Origin: Sulfurospirillum diekertiae
Lineage (GTDB): Bacteria > Campylobacterota > Campylobacteria > Campylobacterales > Sulfurospirillaceae
Reading direction: 5' to 3'
Length of the DNA: 64,000 bases
Assembly: GCF_002162315.1 (NCBI RefSeq)
Contig: NZ_CP021416.1
Span: 1,252,207-1,316,206 of the forward strand
Both the position numbers and the translations under genes were made by a program. This document shows positions 26,446 to 35,632 of this stretch, in pieces; position 1 is the stretch's first letter; each line of letters begins with the position of its first letter. The notes under the pieces are model-generated. The model made no database searches and was not told where the DNA came from. It saw nothing but the letters and a program-made list of their open reading frames with translations.

Positions 26446-27590
26446 CGAACACAATTACGTCCCGCATCTTTTGCTTCATAGAGCTTTGCATCAGCTTTGA
26501 TGTAAAGTTCATCAAGTCTTTTGATTTCAGGTGTACACATTGCTAAACCAATGCTAACCGTGAAATTGAGAATTTTGCCTTCATCATAAGGTATTTCAAG
26601 ACTGCTCAGCTCTTTGCGCAAGGTTTCCATCTTAGCTCTAGCTTGCTCTTCGTTTACATGTAAAAGTAAAAAGGCAAACTCTTCACCGCCAATACGAGCC
26701 ATAATGTCTGTTTCGCGCAAACTTTTCAAACAGTGCTTGGCAAGCGTTTTTAACACAGCATCACCTATAGGGTGTCCTAATGTGTCGTTAATACTCTTAA
26801 ACTGGTCAACATCAAGAACAGCAAAACAGATAGAACCGTTGTAACGTACAGCACGTGTAAACTCTTGTTCGGCTACTTCAAGGAAATACCGACGGTTATG
26901 AAGACCTGTTAAGGTATCGGTTTGGGCGAGGTATTGCAGTTCTTTTTCCAATTCAATACGTTGTTCTATCTCTTCTTTGAGATTCATTTGCTCTAAAAAG
27001 AGTGCTTTGTGGCTTTTCATGGACTCTTTTTGATAACGCGAACGATGATACTCAACCCAACTACTAATAAATGCAACGGTCATATAGGTAACACTAAAAC
27101 GCACTTGAAAAGGAGTGCTATACGTTGTATGAATTTCGGGGACAATGCCAAACAGTAGAATGATCATGCCCAAAAGAAAACAACTGTACAAAAAACCAAG
27201 ACGATTGCCAAATAAAAAGATTGTTCCAATAGGATAAACATATGCCCAAAGAATGCGAGAATTATCTGTATCGGTAGCATTGAAAATCATATATAGAATT
27301 AAAAAGGCATAGAGTAAGTTGGAAATATGATAGATTAAAAATGTCTCTTTCATCTTAGGAATAAATACTAACGATCCAATGAGATGAGTGGAAAAGAGAA
27401 TCACCAAAAAAGACAATGTAAAATTGTGGATATAAGCATTGTAAGCACTTGTTCCCAAGGCTACGGGTGCCATTAAAAGGGTAATCCAAACATAATGATT
27501 GAGTCTTGAAAGTTCTGTTTTATCCTGACACAATGATTTGGAAACGATAATATCAACAAAATACTGAATATTTTTGGCAAGTGTAATCAT
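26442..27590 (-). CDS. Membrane diguanylate cyclase (GGDEF)
   Basis: A 382-residue protein with about six N-terminal membrane helices (residues ~30-185), a short coiled linker, and a C-terminal GGDEF domain with the active G-G-E-E-F motif. Upstream of it, R-E-T-D five residues earlier is an RxxD inhibitory site. So an active, feedback-inhibited c-di-GMP synthase is expected. A dodecamer at 26653 codes L-H-V-N just after the motif. Confidence 0.88.
   Translation of the reverse strand: MITLAKNIQYFVDIIVSKSLCQDKTELSRLNHYVWITLLMAPVALGTSAYNAYIHNFTLSFLVILFSTHLIGSLVFIPKMKETFLIYHISNLLYAFLILYMIFNATDTDNSRILWAYVYPIGTIFLFGNRLGFLYSCFLLGMIILLFGIVPEIHTTYSTPFQVRFSVTYMTVAFISSWVEYHRSRYQKESMKSHKALFLEQMNLKEEIEQRIELEKELQYLAQTDTLTGLHNRRYFLEVAEQEFTRAVRYNGSICFAVLDVDQFKSINDTLGHPIGDAVLKTLAKHCLKSLRETDIMARIGGEEFAFLLLHVNEEQARAKMETLRKELSSLEIPYDEGKILNFTVSIGLAMCTPEIKRLDELYIKADAKLYEAKDAGRNCVR
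26653..26664. repeat. TTTACATGTAAA palindrome, copy 12 (coding)
   Basis: Perfect copy inside the GGDEF domain, read on the minus strand as L-H-V-N. Flanked by G and A. Confidence 0.95.
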
Positions 27591-27645
27591 AATAGTTCTT
27601 GTTCCTTAAAATGTACATTCTAAAATGCAGGAAAGAAGGCCACTT

Positions 27646-27657
27646 TTTACATGTAAA
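27646..27657. repeat. TTTACATGTAAA palindrome, copy 13
   Basis: Perfect copy just past the aminotransferase terminator. Flanked by T and G. Confidence 0.95.
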
Positions 27658-27664
27658 GCAAAAT

Positions 27665-27691
27665 GAGGCACTGCAAAAGTTGCAGTGCCTC
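27665..27691 (-). terminator. Hairpin terminator of the aminotransferase gene
   Basis: Perfect 12 bp stem (27665-27676 with 27680-27691), loop AAG; on the minus strand it is followed by ATTTTGCTTT. Confidence 0.8.
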
Positions 27692-27702
27692 GTGGTACTG
27701 AA

Positions 27703-28557
27703 TTACGCGTTTGCTTCTTTGAGCGCTGCTTCAACGTAAAGTGCGCGAAGTTTTTTAACCATTTCACCAGGTTTTCCACTACCAATAGGCTTACCATCAA
27801 TCTCGATGATCGGAAGAAGGAAAACCGTCGCACTTGCCATAAACGCTTCATCGGCATTGAGTGCTTCTTCAATGCTGAAGAGACGCTCTTCGACTTTAAT
27901 ACCATGTGTATGCGTAAGTTCCATCAACACTTTACGACGAATACTTGGCAAAATAGCATGAGAAAGTGGACGTGTAATAATGACGCCATTTTTAATGATA
28001 AACGCCGCAGAAGATGTTCCTTCTGTTACAAAACCATCTTCAACCATCCAACCTTCAAACGCACCTTTGTGGTGGACTTCTTCTTTCGCTAAAACTTGAC
28101 CTAAAAGTGAGATTGATTTGATATCACGTCTTTTCCACCTAATATCTTCACAACTGACAACTTTGATGCCCTTTTCTGCAAGAGGATGGTGAATGATCTC
28201 TTTTTTAAAGGTAAACGCCATAAACGTTGTTGGGGTATTTTCAGGGAAATAAAATTCACGAGGTGCGACACCGCGTGTGACTTGCATATAGATGCCACCT
28301 TCAACGATCTCGTTTTTCGCAATTAACGTATCCAAGATGGTAATAATCTCTGTTTTGCAGAAAGGTGCTTTAAGACCAATTTTGCTCATGCTGCCTTCAA
28401 AACGCTCAAAGAAAGGCTCTTTATCAATGACTTTACCATTAATAACAGGTACCACTTCGTAGATACCATCGCCAAAAAGATACCCACGATCAAAAATAGA
28501 TACTTTCGCATCTTCCTCTTTACAAAAATCTCCGTTTAGAAAAACAATACTGCTCAT
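27703..28557 (-). CDS. D-amino acid aminotransferase (class IV)
   Basis: About 284 residues from the ATG at 28557 (residue 5 of the longest frame, with GGAG upstream). It is a fold-type IV PLP enzyme: F-D-R-G-Y-L-F-G-D-G-I-Y-E-V near residue 22, the PLP lysine in D-I-K-S-I-S-L-L (about residue 145), and E-G-T-S-S-A-A-F near 178. These fit D-alanine aminotransferase better than branched-chain aminotransferase. It would make D-glutamate/D-alanine for the cell wall. Confidence 0.83.
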   Translation of the reverse strand: MSSIVFLNGDFCKEEDAKVSIFDRGYLFGDGIYEVVPVINGKVIDKEPFFERFEGSMSKIGLKAPFCKTEIITILDTLIAKNEIVEGGIYMQVTRGVAPREFYFPENTPTTFMAFTFKKEIIHHPLAEKGIKVVSCEDIRWKRRDIKSISLLGQVLAKEEVHHKGAFEGWMVEDGFVTEGTSSAAFIIKNGVIITRPLSHAILPSIRRKVLMELTHTHGIKVEERLFSIEEALNADEAFMASATVFLLPIIEIDGKPIGSGKPGEMVKKLRALYVEAALKEANA

Positions 28558-28750
28558 TACAGACTCCAAAAAAAATAATACGACATTGTATCAAAAGGTT
28601 TCTTAGGCGGGTGTGCAATAAGTAGGCAAAAATGCTTTTACATGGAAGAAATTGGAAAAGATAGAGCTTGCTTTTAAAGATGAAAGCGATATTATTTTTG
28701 ATGGGTATTGGCGTTTATGTCAAATCGGGTTAGGGTAGAAAAGTTAAAAG
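28558..28750. repeat. ~190 bp repeat, copy A
   Basis: Starts at the aminotransferase start codon (AGACTCCAAAAAAA, then GTATCAAAAGGTTTCTTA) and ends near AAAAGTTAAAAG. The same order of blocks recurs at 31030 and 31259. This copy is the most diverged; its dodecamer reads TTTACATGGAAG. The rest of the gap to 28841 is AT-rich with no other feature seen. Confidence 0.8.
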
Positions 28751-28841
28751 TTTAGCCCTCTTAAATTTTAAATTTTCGTGTTTTCGTAACCCCTTTATCT
28801 CTGTATATAACATTACGATCAATTTTCCAAAAGGAGTTATA

Positions 28842-29721
28842 TTGCCGAAAAAATTAGAGACAAATAAACTGCATTATGAACAGATCAATTTAGCACTAAC
28901 ATATATTTATGAAAATTTGGCTACAACAATTACTGCAAAAAAATTAGCGATGGTCAGTGGGTATTCAGTTTTTCATTTTCACAGAATTTTCAAAGAATTA
29001 ATGGGCGAAAATATAAATGATTATATAAAAAATACCCGATTAGAAAGAGCAGCAAATTTACTTATTTATAATCAACATAAAACCATTCAAGATGTAGTTA
29101 TAGACTCTGGATTCGCAACAGCAACAGGATTTGGTGTAGCTTTCAAAAAAAAAGTTTGGTATTACGCCAAAACAATGGAGAGACAGCGGTTATGACAAAA
29201 ATAACTTCCAATCTTTAAAAAATATTAAAATGCATGAAGAATTTGACATAGGAGTACCAACTATTGTTAATGAAGAAAAAGTTCCAATGGTATACATGAG
29301 AGTTTATGGTTATGAAAATGATATGAGTGAAGTTTGGAATTATATGAATGAATGGTGTGATACGCGAGGAATATTACAAAAAGAACGTAGGTATATAGGA
29401 CTTTTCCTTAATCATCCTTCTTTTACTATACACAATAAAACAAGATATTTAGCGTGTATTCAAACAGATGCAAATGTATTTAGAAGTGGCAAAGTTGGGA
29501 AATGTGTTATAAGTGAAGGAAAATTTGCGAAATTTAACTTTACATGTAATCATTTGGAACTTTATCAACTTATGCATATTGCTTACATAAAATGGCTATT
29601 TAATTCAAAGTATGAAGTAAGAAACTTTCCCGCTTATGTAGAATATAAAAATCCAAAAAATCTTTTAAAGAATGAAATTTTAGAAGTTGATTTTTATATG
29701 CCTATACAATTGATATCATAA
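28842..29721 (+). pseudogene. AraC-type regulator with GyrI-like domain (frameshifted)
   Basis: Start is TTG at 28842 with AAAAGGAG upstream. Residues ~15-100 hold two AraC helix-turn-helix units (H-F-H-R-I-F-K-E-L and A-T-A-T-G-F-G-V-A-F-K-K). The frame breaks at an A9 run (29145-29153). With eight A's it continues K-F-G-I-T-P-K-Q-W-R and then into a GyrI-like ligand domain to 29721. The joined protein is about 292 residues, a normal size for this class. Codon use is AT-richer than the flanks. A dodecamer-like site at 29539 codes F-T-C-N. Confidence 0.82.
29539..29550. repeat. TTTACATGTAAT, one-mismatch palindrome (coding)
   Basis: Eleven of twelve bases match; in the GyrI-like part of the AraC gene, read as F-T-C-N. 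Confidence 0.85.
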
Positions 29722-29863
29722 GCACATTTAAAATAGCACATATGATTGATTATATTCACACAAATGTACTATATTTAAAAATAATTAATCTATATACTGA
29801 CATCACTTACTTTTATTTTTGTTACATTAATTTAAGTAAGTAATATATTATTGGAGAAAGATT

Positions 29864-30661
29864 ATGAACAATCTAACTAGACATACTGCAACAGTATATG
29901 GTCAAGACATTAGTTTCCTTGAAATGGGAAGCGGTTCTCGCTGTATTTTATTAATGCATGGCTTGGGTACACAAGGCGCTAATTGGGAACCTATTTTAAA
30001 ACTTTTAGCTAACGATGGTTGGCATGTAATTGCTCCCGATCATTTGGGTTTTGGCTTATCCTCTAAACCTAATATCAAAATAAAGCCTTCAACATTGGCA
30101 GATGTTATGGAAGAGTTTATAAAAATTCTTCAGCTGAAAAATCCCATTCTTGTAGGACAATCAATGGGCGGTCATATTGCAGGGTTAATGGCATCTCGTT
30201 CACCAAAAAGTTATAGTGGTTTAATCTTATCTAACGCTGGTTATGGTGTAGCTTTACCTAAAAATTCTGACGGACATACACCAGGTGGCTTAAAAATGCT
30301 CAATCCAAGTAATAAAGAAGAGACTCAAAAATTACTATCCGCTGTCTTTTATAATAAAGAAAAATATGTGACACCTGAAGCTGTTGATGAATTGTTTGCT
30401 TGGCGGTTAAGCGTACAAGATGGTCAGAGTGTTGCTTCTATAATTGACTCATGGTCCAATGGAGATGAACCTCTAGATAATATTTTACATCTATTAGTTC
30501 AGTTGCCTATTTTAATTATTCAATCAACAGAAGATGAAATTACTCCTGTTCATTTAAGTCATAGACTACATGAAGGCATCGCTGAGTCTGAGTTAGCATT
30601 AATTCAAGAGTGTGGGCATGAACCTGCCACTGAAGCAACCGAAAAAGTTTTTACAAAATAG
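29864..30661 (+). CDS. Alpha/beta hydrolase
   Basis: A 265-residue hydrolase with oxyanion motif H-G-L-G (residues ~34-37), nucleophile elbow G-Q-S-M-G-G (serine ~99), acid in S-T-E-D-E near 225 and histidine in E-C-G-H-E near 252. No signal peptide. Closest general type is the esterase/lipase or C-C hydrolase group; substrate unknown. GGAGAAAG precedes the ATG. The gene is AT-rich like its island neighbours. Confidence 0.83.
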   Translation: MNNLTRHTATVYGQDISFLEMGSGSRCILLMHGLGTQGANWEPILKLLANDGWHVIAPDHLGFGLSSKPNIKIKPSTLADVMEEFIKILQLKNPILVGQSMGGHIAGLMASRSPKSYSGLILSNAGYGVALPKNSDGHTPGGLKMLNPSNKEETQKLLSAVFYNKEKYVTPEAVDELFAWRLSVQDGQSVASIIDSWSNGDEPLDNILHLLVQLPILIIQSTEDEITPVHLSHRLHEGIAESELALIQECGHEPATEATEKVFTK

Positions 30662-30884
30662 TAAAAAAATTTTTTTGATTAAAAATAAAATTGTCAAAAT
30701 AATAAAAGTTTAAAACAAAAGAAAAATAGTCAAGTGAAATGCTAAAAATTGCAAAGGTAGAGAGTAAATTTTTAATTCTCTACCAAATTTATTAGATGAA
30801 AAAATAGAAAAATAGAGTTCAAAAGTGAATTTTTGACTTTATACGCATTGCTACATTCCAAACAGTGTCTTGAAGTATCTCTAT

Positions 30885-30965
30885 CCCCTAAGTACAACCC
30901 ATAAAAAGATAGCAACAACTCAACTCCCAAGACGATATTAAGCGGCAATAAAATAAGAAAAAAAG
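30885..30965 (-). pseudogene. Remnant of a CopD-like membrane protein gene
   Basis: The DNA here resembles the 3' end of the CopD-like gene at 36249-36320: AAGATAGCAACAA versus AAGATGGCGACAA, then CAAGACGATATT versus TAAGACAATATT. Translated, L-L-P-L-N-I-V-L-G-V echoes L-L-P-I-N-I-V-L-G-I. Only ~80 bp remains. The 102-codon frame that spans it (30772-31080) runs into repeat copy B and is not a credible gene. Confidence 0.5.
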
Positions 30966-31029
30966 GGTCAGAGATAAACTTTAAACTTTTGTCCATATAT
31001 GGAAAAGTAGCCTGTCCCCATTTATGATG

Positions 31030-31238
31030 ACAGACTCCAAAAAAATAATACGTAATTGTATCAAAAGGTTTCTTAGCCATCTGTGCAATAAGTAGGCAAT
31101 GCCTTTTTCTTTACATGTAAAGCGTTGAATAAGAAGTTTAGTTCATTTTCTATTCTGCTTTTAAAGATTAAAGAGATATTGTTTTTGGATGGGTGTTCGC
31201 GTTTGTGTCAAATCGGCTTAGAATACAAAAGTTAAAAG
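31030..31238. repeat. ~190 bp repeat, copy B
   Basis: Same block order as copies A and C: ACTCCAAAAAAATAATACG, GTATCAAAAGGTTTCTTAG, TGTGCAATAAGTAGGCAA, a perfect dodecamer, CTTTTAAAGATTAAAGAGAT, and AAAAGTTAAAAG. Copies B and C are in tandem and clearly closest to each other. Confidence 0.85.
31110..31121. repeat. TTTACATGTAAA palindrome, copy 14
   Basis: Perfect copy inside repeat B. Flanked by C and G. Confidence 0.95.
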
Positions 31239-31258
31239 TCAAGCCCTGACCCCAAAGT

Positions 31259-31448
31259 TAATACGTAATTGTATCAAAAGGTTTCTTAGCCATCTGTGCA
31301 ATAAGTAAGCAATAGATATTTCTTTACATGTAAAGCGTTGAAAAAGAAGTTTGGGTCATTTTCTATTTTGCTTTTAAAGATTAAAGAGATATGATTTTTG
31401 ACTGGGTGTTAGAGTTTGTGGCAAAGCGGTTAGGGTAGAAAACGTTAA
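31259..31448. repeat. ~190 bp repeat, copy C
   Basis: Tandem neighbour of copy B, beginning at TAATACGTAATTGTATC and ending at GTTAGGGTAGAAAA, where copy A also has GTTAGGGTAGAAAA. It holds a perfect dodecamer. Confidence 0.85.
31323..31334. repeat. TTTACATGTAAA palindrome, copy 15
   Basis: Perfect copy inside repeat C. Flanked by C and G. Confidence 0.95.
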
Positions 31449-31465
31449 GTCGCCTCACCACGCGA

Positions 31466-31506
31466 AGACGATTAATCGTCTAAAGTGCTCAACAAGGCGT
31501 TAGACA
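31466..31506 (+). other. Possible half attC site ahead of a gene pair
   Basis: A perfect 16 bp palindrome (AGACGATTAATCGTCT) is followed by GTGCTCAACAAGGCGTTAGAC, which looks like the 3' end of an integron attC site with core GTTAGAC. The first gene starts a few bases later, as in gene cassettes. No integrase gene and no second attC were found, so this is tentative. Confidence 0.35.
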
Positions 31507-31509
31507 TAA

Positions 31510-32265
31510 ATGTTTGAGGAACAAAAAGTGGCAAAAAATAAGAAAATTTTAGAAGACCACAAAAAAGTTGGAAAGAAGCTTATACCCCCAATGATGTACT
31601 CCGTTCCTCTCCAGGAAACAAACTATATAGAAGAATTATTGCCAGAAATTATCTGGATGGGTCTGATTCATGATGAACTTGGTTACCACAAAGGCATTGA
31701 TATTATCAGGGCATTTATCAAATCTGCGTCTGATTCTTATACGTCAGAAAATTACATTAATTTTTCTCTTGCAAGTAATCTAAGAAAGTTAGCAGACCAT
31801 GAGAAAGAAAAATTTGTACAAAAGTTAATTAAAAATGAACTTTATTTGGACGTTAGTGAACTACTTGCTCCCCTAGTTTATTTTTATGATGATTCACCAT
31901 TTTCATTTCTGAATAAAAAAGTTGATTTGAGTATATCGGAAGAGAAAGAGCTTTTGGAAAAATTGAAAACTTCTATCGACCGTTTATTTGATAGATATGA
32001 TACTCCAAGTGTTGTCGCTCAACTGAATGTATTTTATACCAGGGTTTTAGATGGGAAAATTTCTTTTCCAATGGGAATGGATATACCAGATTTCAACGCT
32101 TTGATAGATGACCCTCATTCAGATGAAGCAAATAAAGCAGCTGGTTTCGTTCGCAATAGTGTCAAATCTGAGTATATGTTTGAATTCACCAAACATGATT
32201 CTAGTTGGGCAACGTCTTTTTGGAACCAAAGCTACAAATTAGATAAATGTGAATTTGAAAGATAA
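31510..32265 (+). CDS. Unknown 251-residue protein
   Basis: Not recognised. Soluble, helical, with a charged start and blocks such as L-L-P-E-I-I-W-M-G-L and an end H-D-S-S-W-A-T-S-F-W-N. No signal, no membrane segment. It begins within a few bases of the attC-like core and its stop is 4 bp before the ATG of the next gene, so the two form a unit. G+C is a bit higher than in the AraC/hydrolase segment beside it, a different origin being likely. Confidence 0.65.
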   Translation: MFEEQKVAKNKKILEDHKKVGKKLIPPMMYSVPLQETNYIEELLPEIIWMGLIHDELGYHKGIDIIRAFIKSASDSYTSENYINFSLASNLRKLADHEKEKFVQKLIKNELYLDVSELLAPLVYFYDDSPFSFLNKKVDLSISEEKELLEKLKTSIDRLFDRYDTPSVVAQLNVFYTRVLDGKISFPMGMDIPDFNALIDDPHSDEANKAAGFVRNSVKSEYMFEFTKHDSSWATSFWNQSYKLDKCEFER

Positions 32266-32269
32266 ATGT

Positions 32270-33061
32270 ATGACTGATCAAGAATATACAAAAAAGATAA
32301 CGCAATTCATGGAATCTTATAGCGAGCTTGTACAAAGAAGTTTGGATGAACGATGGGTGAAAATACCCCTTAATCTTTATGATGCAGAAGTCTACGAGGT
32401 GATAGGTGGTTTACTAGCCCGACAAGCAACACTCAGTATTCAACTAGCTCAGAATCCTATGATCTGGAATCCACATATCGCACCACTAATTCTTCGCAGT
32501 ATGACAGATGCACATATTACACTTGCTTGGATTCTATCTGAAGACTTTGAAAAGCGTGCAAAGCAATATATCTTATATGGACTTGGCCAAGAAAAAAAAT
32601 TAGTTGAACACTTAAAAAATGAGTTAGAAGAAGATGCTGATATACAAAGTCTTATAGATTTCAAAGAAAAGTGGATAGAAGCGCAACGTTACCCTTTTCT
32701 TACAGAAGTTAATTTAGGAAGCTGGTCAGGCTCCAATACTAGAGTAATGGCACAAGAAGCTGATTGCGAGTCGTTATATAAATTTGCATATGAACCTTTT
32801 AGTGCAGTTGCCCACAATATGTGGCAACATATAAGTGTTTTCAACCTAAAACAGTGTACAAATCCATTACATAAGTATCATAAAGTACCTGTCATCCATG
32901 ACGTACCTTTATCAGAAGATTATGTTTTTAGATCATCAAAGTATTTGAGCAAGTCTTTTGAATCATTCGACAAAAAATTTGAACTCTCAATCGATATTCA
33001 ACTGCCGATTGATTGGTATCTTGAAAATATCGAAAAGGTTTATAATGAAGGCAATGTCTAA
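32270..33061 (+). CDS. DUF5677-like protein
   Basis: About 263 residues from ATG 32270; a GTG at 32249 is possible but overlaps the previous gene. The pattern L-I-L-R-S-M-T-D-A-H-I-T-L-A-W-I-L (residues ~71-87) followed by a helical charged part and E-P-F-S-A-V-A-H-N-M-W fits the DUF5677 family, an uncharacterised helical, HEPN-like group. It is paired with the unknown gene upstream. Such genes are common in mobile or defence regions, but no function is shown here. Confidence 0.6.
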   Translation: MTDQEYTKKITQFMESYSELVQRSLDERWVKIPLNLYDAEVYEVIGGLLARQATLSIQLAQNPMIWNPHIAPLILRSMTDAHITLAWILSEDFEKRAKQYILYGLGQEKKLVEHLKNELEEDADIQSLIDFKEKWIEAQRYPFLTEVNLGSWSGSNTRVMAQEADCESLYKFAYEPFSAVAHNMWQHISVFNLKQCTNPLHKYHKVPVIHDVPLSEDYVFRSSKYLSKSFESFDKKFELSIDIQLPIDWYLENIEKVYNEGNV

Positions 33062-33105
33062 AAAAAAAGCGACGAGCTATTTTAATGAAACTAGACAATA
33101 AATCT

Positions 33106-33117
33106 TTTACATGTCAA
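33106..33117. repeat. TTTACATGTCAA, one-mismatch palindrome
   Basis: Eleven of twelve bases match; first unit of the tandem repeat. Confidence 0.85.
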
Positions 33118-33193
33118 GAAAAAGTAGCCTAAAAGAAAAAAGGTGAAGAAAAAAAGGTGACAGGCTACTTTAATGAAATTAAGCAATTAAATC

Positions 33194-33205
33194 TTTACAT
33201 GTAAA
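33194..33205. repeat. TTTACATGTAAA palindrome, copy 16
   Basis: Perfect copy in the second unit of the tandem repeat. Flanked by C and G. Confidence 0.95.
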
Positions 33206-33223
33206 GTGAAAAATTTAAAAAGT

Positions 33224-33262
33224 AGCCAGTGCCGAATGGCACATGGCTTAAACGCTTTTTTT
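33224..33262 (+). terminator. Rho-independent terminator after the gene pair
   Basis: AGCCAGTGCC, loop GAAT, GGCAC-A-TGGCT (10 bp stem, one bulge) followed within a few bases by a T-run. Confidence 0.75.
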
Positions 33263-33302
33263 CAACAAAACTGATGGATTACGTGGCACGAAAATCAAGT
33301 GA

Positions 33303-33327
33303 TTAAAGCCCTAAAATAGGGCTTTAA
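33303..33327 (-). terminator. Terminator hairpin of the chemoreceptor gene
   Basis: Perfect 11 bp stem TTAAAGCCCTA / TAGGGCTTTAA with loop AAA, overlapping the 3' end region of the chemoreceptor gene on the minus strand. Confidence 0.75.
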
Positions 33328-33328
33328 C

Positions 33329-35474
33329 TTATGTTCTAAATTGATTGAGGATAGCGTTGAGTTGGGTGGTGAGTTCATTGAGATGCTCACTCGCCCCTGC
33401 GATTTCTTCCACACTTCTGGTATTTTGCGTTGCTAACGTATTGATCTCTTCGATTTTGGAAACGATGGTATCGATTTTTTCACCTGTTTGGATATAGTCG
33501 TTAACCGTTTTTTCATTGAGTTTGGTTGCAACATTCATCATAGAAACAGTGTTATCCAGTTTGCTTTCCACATCCCCCGCGAGCGTGTTTAATTCTTGGA
33601 TTTGTGTTGAATTAACATTCATTCTCTCTGAGCTATCCGTGATAGCTTGAACAATGACATTAATGGTTACGTTGATTTCAACCAAACTTTTTTGGGTGCG
33701 CTCTGCTAAGTTGCGTACTTCATCGGCAACGACTGCAAAGCCTCTTCCATGCTCTCCTGCACGTGCAGCTTCGATGGCAGCATTGAGTGCTAGAAGGTTT
33801 GTTTGATCAGCAATATCGCTGATGACGGTAAGAACATTTTTAACTTGGTCGGCATCAGAGCTAAGTTGTTGGATTTTTTGTGCAAGTTCTTGCTCTGTTT
33901 GCGCGCTCTCTTGAACACTCTGTCCCAGTTTTTGAAGGAATTTACGAGCACTTTGGAGTTCATTATTTGCCTTAACAATCTCTTCTTTTGAAGCTTTTGC
34001 TTCATTGACGGAAGAGACAATTTCTTGTTTGGTCTCGCTTGACATGTGTGTGGCTTGAGAAATGATGATTGAAGAGTCTTCCACGCGTTTGCCCACTTGC
34101 AGGGTTGTCGCTAAGAGCTCATGCGCAATCGATGCATTTTCAGAACTGGTCTCTTTTGCTAATTTGATGGTTGAGTGAACTTTATCGATAAATTGGTTAA
34201 TCTCATGGGAAGCATCACCAATTTCATCTTGATTTTTAATGGCTAATTTTTTGGTTAAATCACCATCACCCGTTGCCAAATCATGAGCAGTTTCTTTAAG
34301 GCTTAAAAGAGGTTTGGCAATCATACTGGTGGTAAGGAAATAGATAGCAATAATAGCCAGTAATGCAACGATAAAACCAGCGACAACTTGCATTGAAGCG
34401 TTGCTGTAAAGTCGATCGCTCATATTTTTATCAAGCTCCAACGCTTTCGCCAAGATAATGTCCCGTGGTACTTGAATCAAAACTGCCCAAGGTTTGCCCG
34501 TTTGTCCAAGCTGGATTGGGGCAACCGTTTCTATCATTCCACTATCATCGTTGATACGAACTAACGCCTTACCCGCTTGAATCGCTTCGTACATTTTTTC
34601 CCAACCTTTAGGCATCACTTGTTTGAAATGACCTCCGATCATGGAAGGATTCTCGCTTTGGGCTACCAAAAGACCATTGTCTGCAATGATGGAGACTTGT
34701 CCATGCGCTTTAAACAATTCAGCATCAACTTTTTTAGCAAGTTGCTGAACAAAATCTAAGTTATAATCCGCACCGGCAACACCATAAAATTTACCATTGA
34801 CATTAATTGGCACAGACATCGTTGCTAGGAATACTTGCTTACCTTGTACGATGTAAGGCAAAGGTCCAAGGACACTCTCTTTATTCTGCTCACGTGGAGT
34901 TATATACCAGCCGCCTTTAAGAACACCGTTAGGATGCTTGTCGTAGGTGTCGTACTCGACTAACGGTTGAACGGCAATGTTGCCTTTATCATCACGCGTC
35001 CAATAAGGGGTAAAACGCCCTGTAGTTGGATTGTTACCGTCTTTGTTCACACGGAAGTTTTCATCAGTGCCATCGATGGCATTTGGCTCCCAACAGGAGT
35101 AGGTACCATTAAAGCCCTTGTTGTGTTTTAATACATTAAGAAGCACAGCATTGAGCTGATCGCGGCCAATGTTCAGAGCTTCTTTACCATCTTTGGGTTT
35201 AAGTTTACTCACTTCAAAGGTGTTAGCCATCGTACGCGCAGCATCCAAAGCCAATTCCAATTCGGACTGAATGGTACCACTTTGCTCACCAGCTAAATTT
35301 TGCAGTCTCTCCATGTTGAGTTCCGTCAATAAAGAAGAAACCTCCGAGGATACGACATCTTGTGTGCTTTTTAGATGAATACAACCCATACCCCACCAAT
35401 AGAATCGCTGCTGAAACCAAGCAAAGACCAGCTATCAAAACAATTTTAGTTTGAATCGACTTAAATATCATCAC
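33329..35474 (-). pseudogene. Methyl-accepting chemotaxis protein (frameshifted near N-terminus)
   Basis: The first frame (from ATG 35474) codes a membrane helix, [17 protein letters not shown], up to Y-S-S-K. Dropping one A from an A5 run at 35371-35375 joins it to S-T-Q-D-V-V and the long frame: a dCache periplasmic sensor (to ~residue 330), second membrane helix, HAMP, and signalling domain with the [20 protein letters not shown] hairpin tip. Total about 714 residues. As written, the long frame alone would lack its first anchor. Confidence 0.85.
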
Positions 35475-35632
35475 GCACCCCCTTTGTTGTTAATTGTATA
35501 TAAAAATATGCAATTAGTTAATCTATTCTAGATAAAAATTGATTCAAAGTCAATGATTTTATTCGTCCATAATATAGGGCACTGAGGGGTGTTTTCTAAG
35601 ATAAACTATAAAAGGGCAAAAAGGGGAGATAC

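Larger units (their letters stand above)
33074..33226. repeat. Tandem ~55-60 bp repeat carrying dodecamers
   Basis: Two units, 33074-33130 and 33166-33226: GCTATTTTAATGAAACTA and GCTACTTTAATGAAATTA, each followed by a dodecamer-type palindrome (33106 with one mismatch; 33194 perfect) and AGTAGCC. Confidence 0.75.

Noticed and set aside
27685-28092. 135-codon frame opposite the aminotransferase gene
   Set aside because: Antisense shadow of a well-supported gene.
30772-31080. A 102-codon frame on the minus strand
   Set aside because: It runs from repeat copy B through a CopD-like remnant; both parts are explained as non-coding debris, and no family match is visible for the whole.
31441-33262. 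A complete integron
   Set aside because: No integrase gene and no second attC seen; only a possible half site remains.
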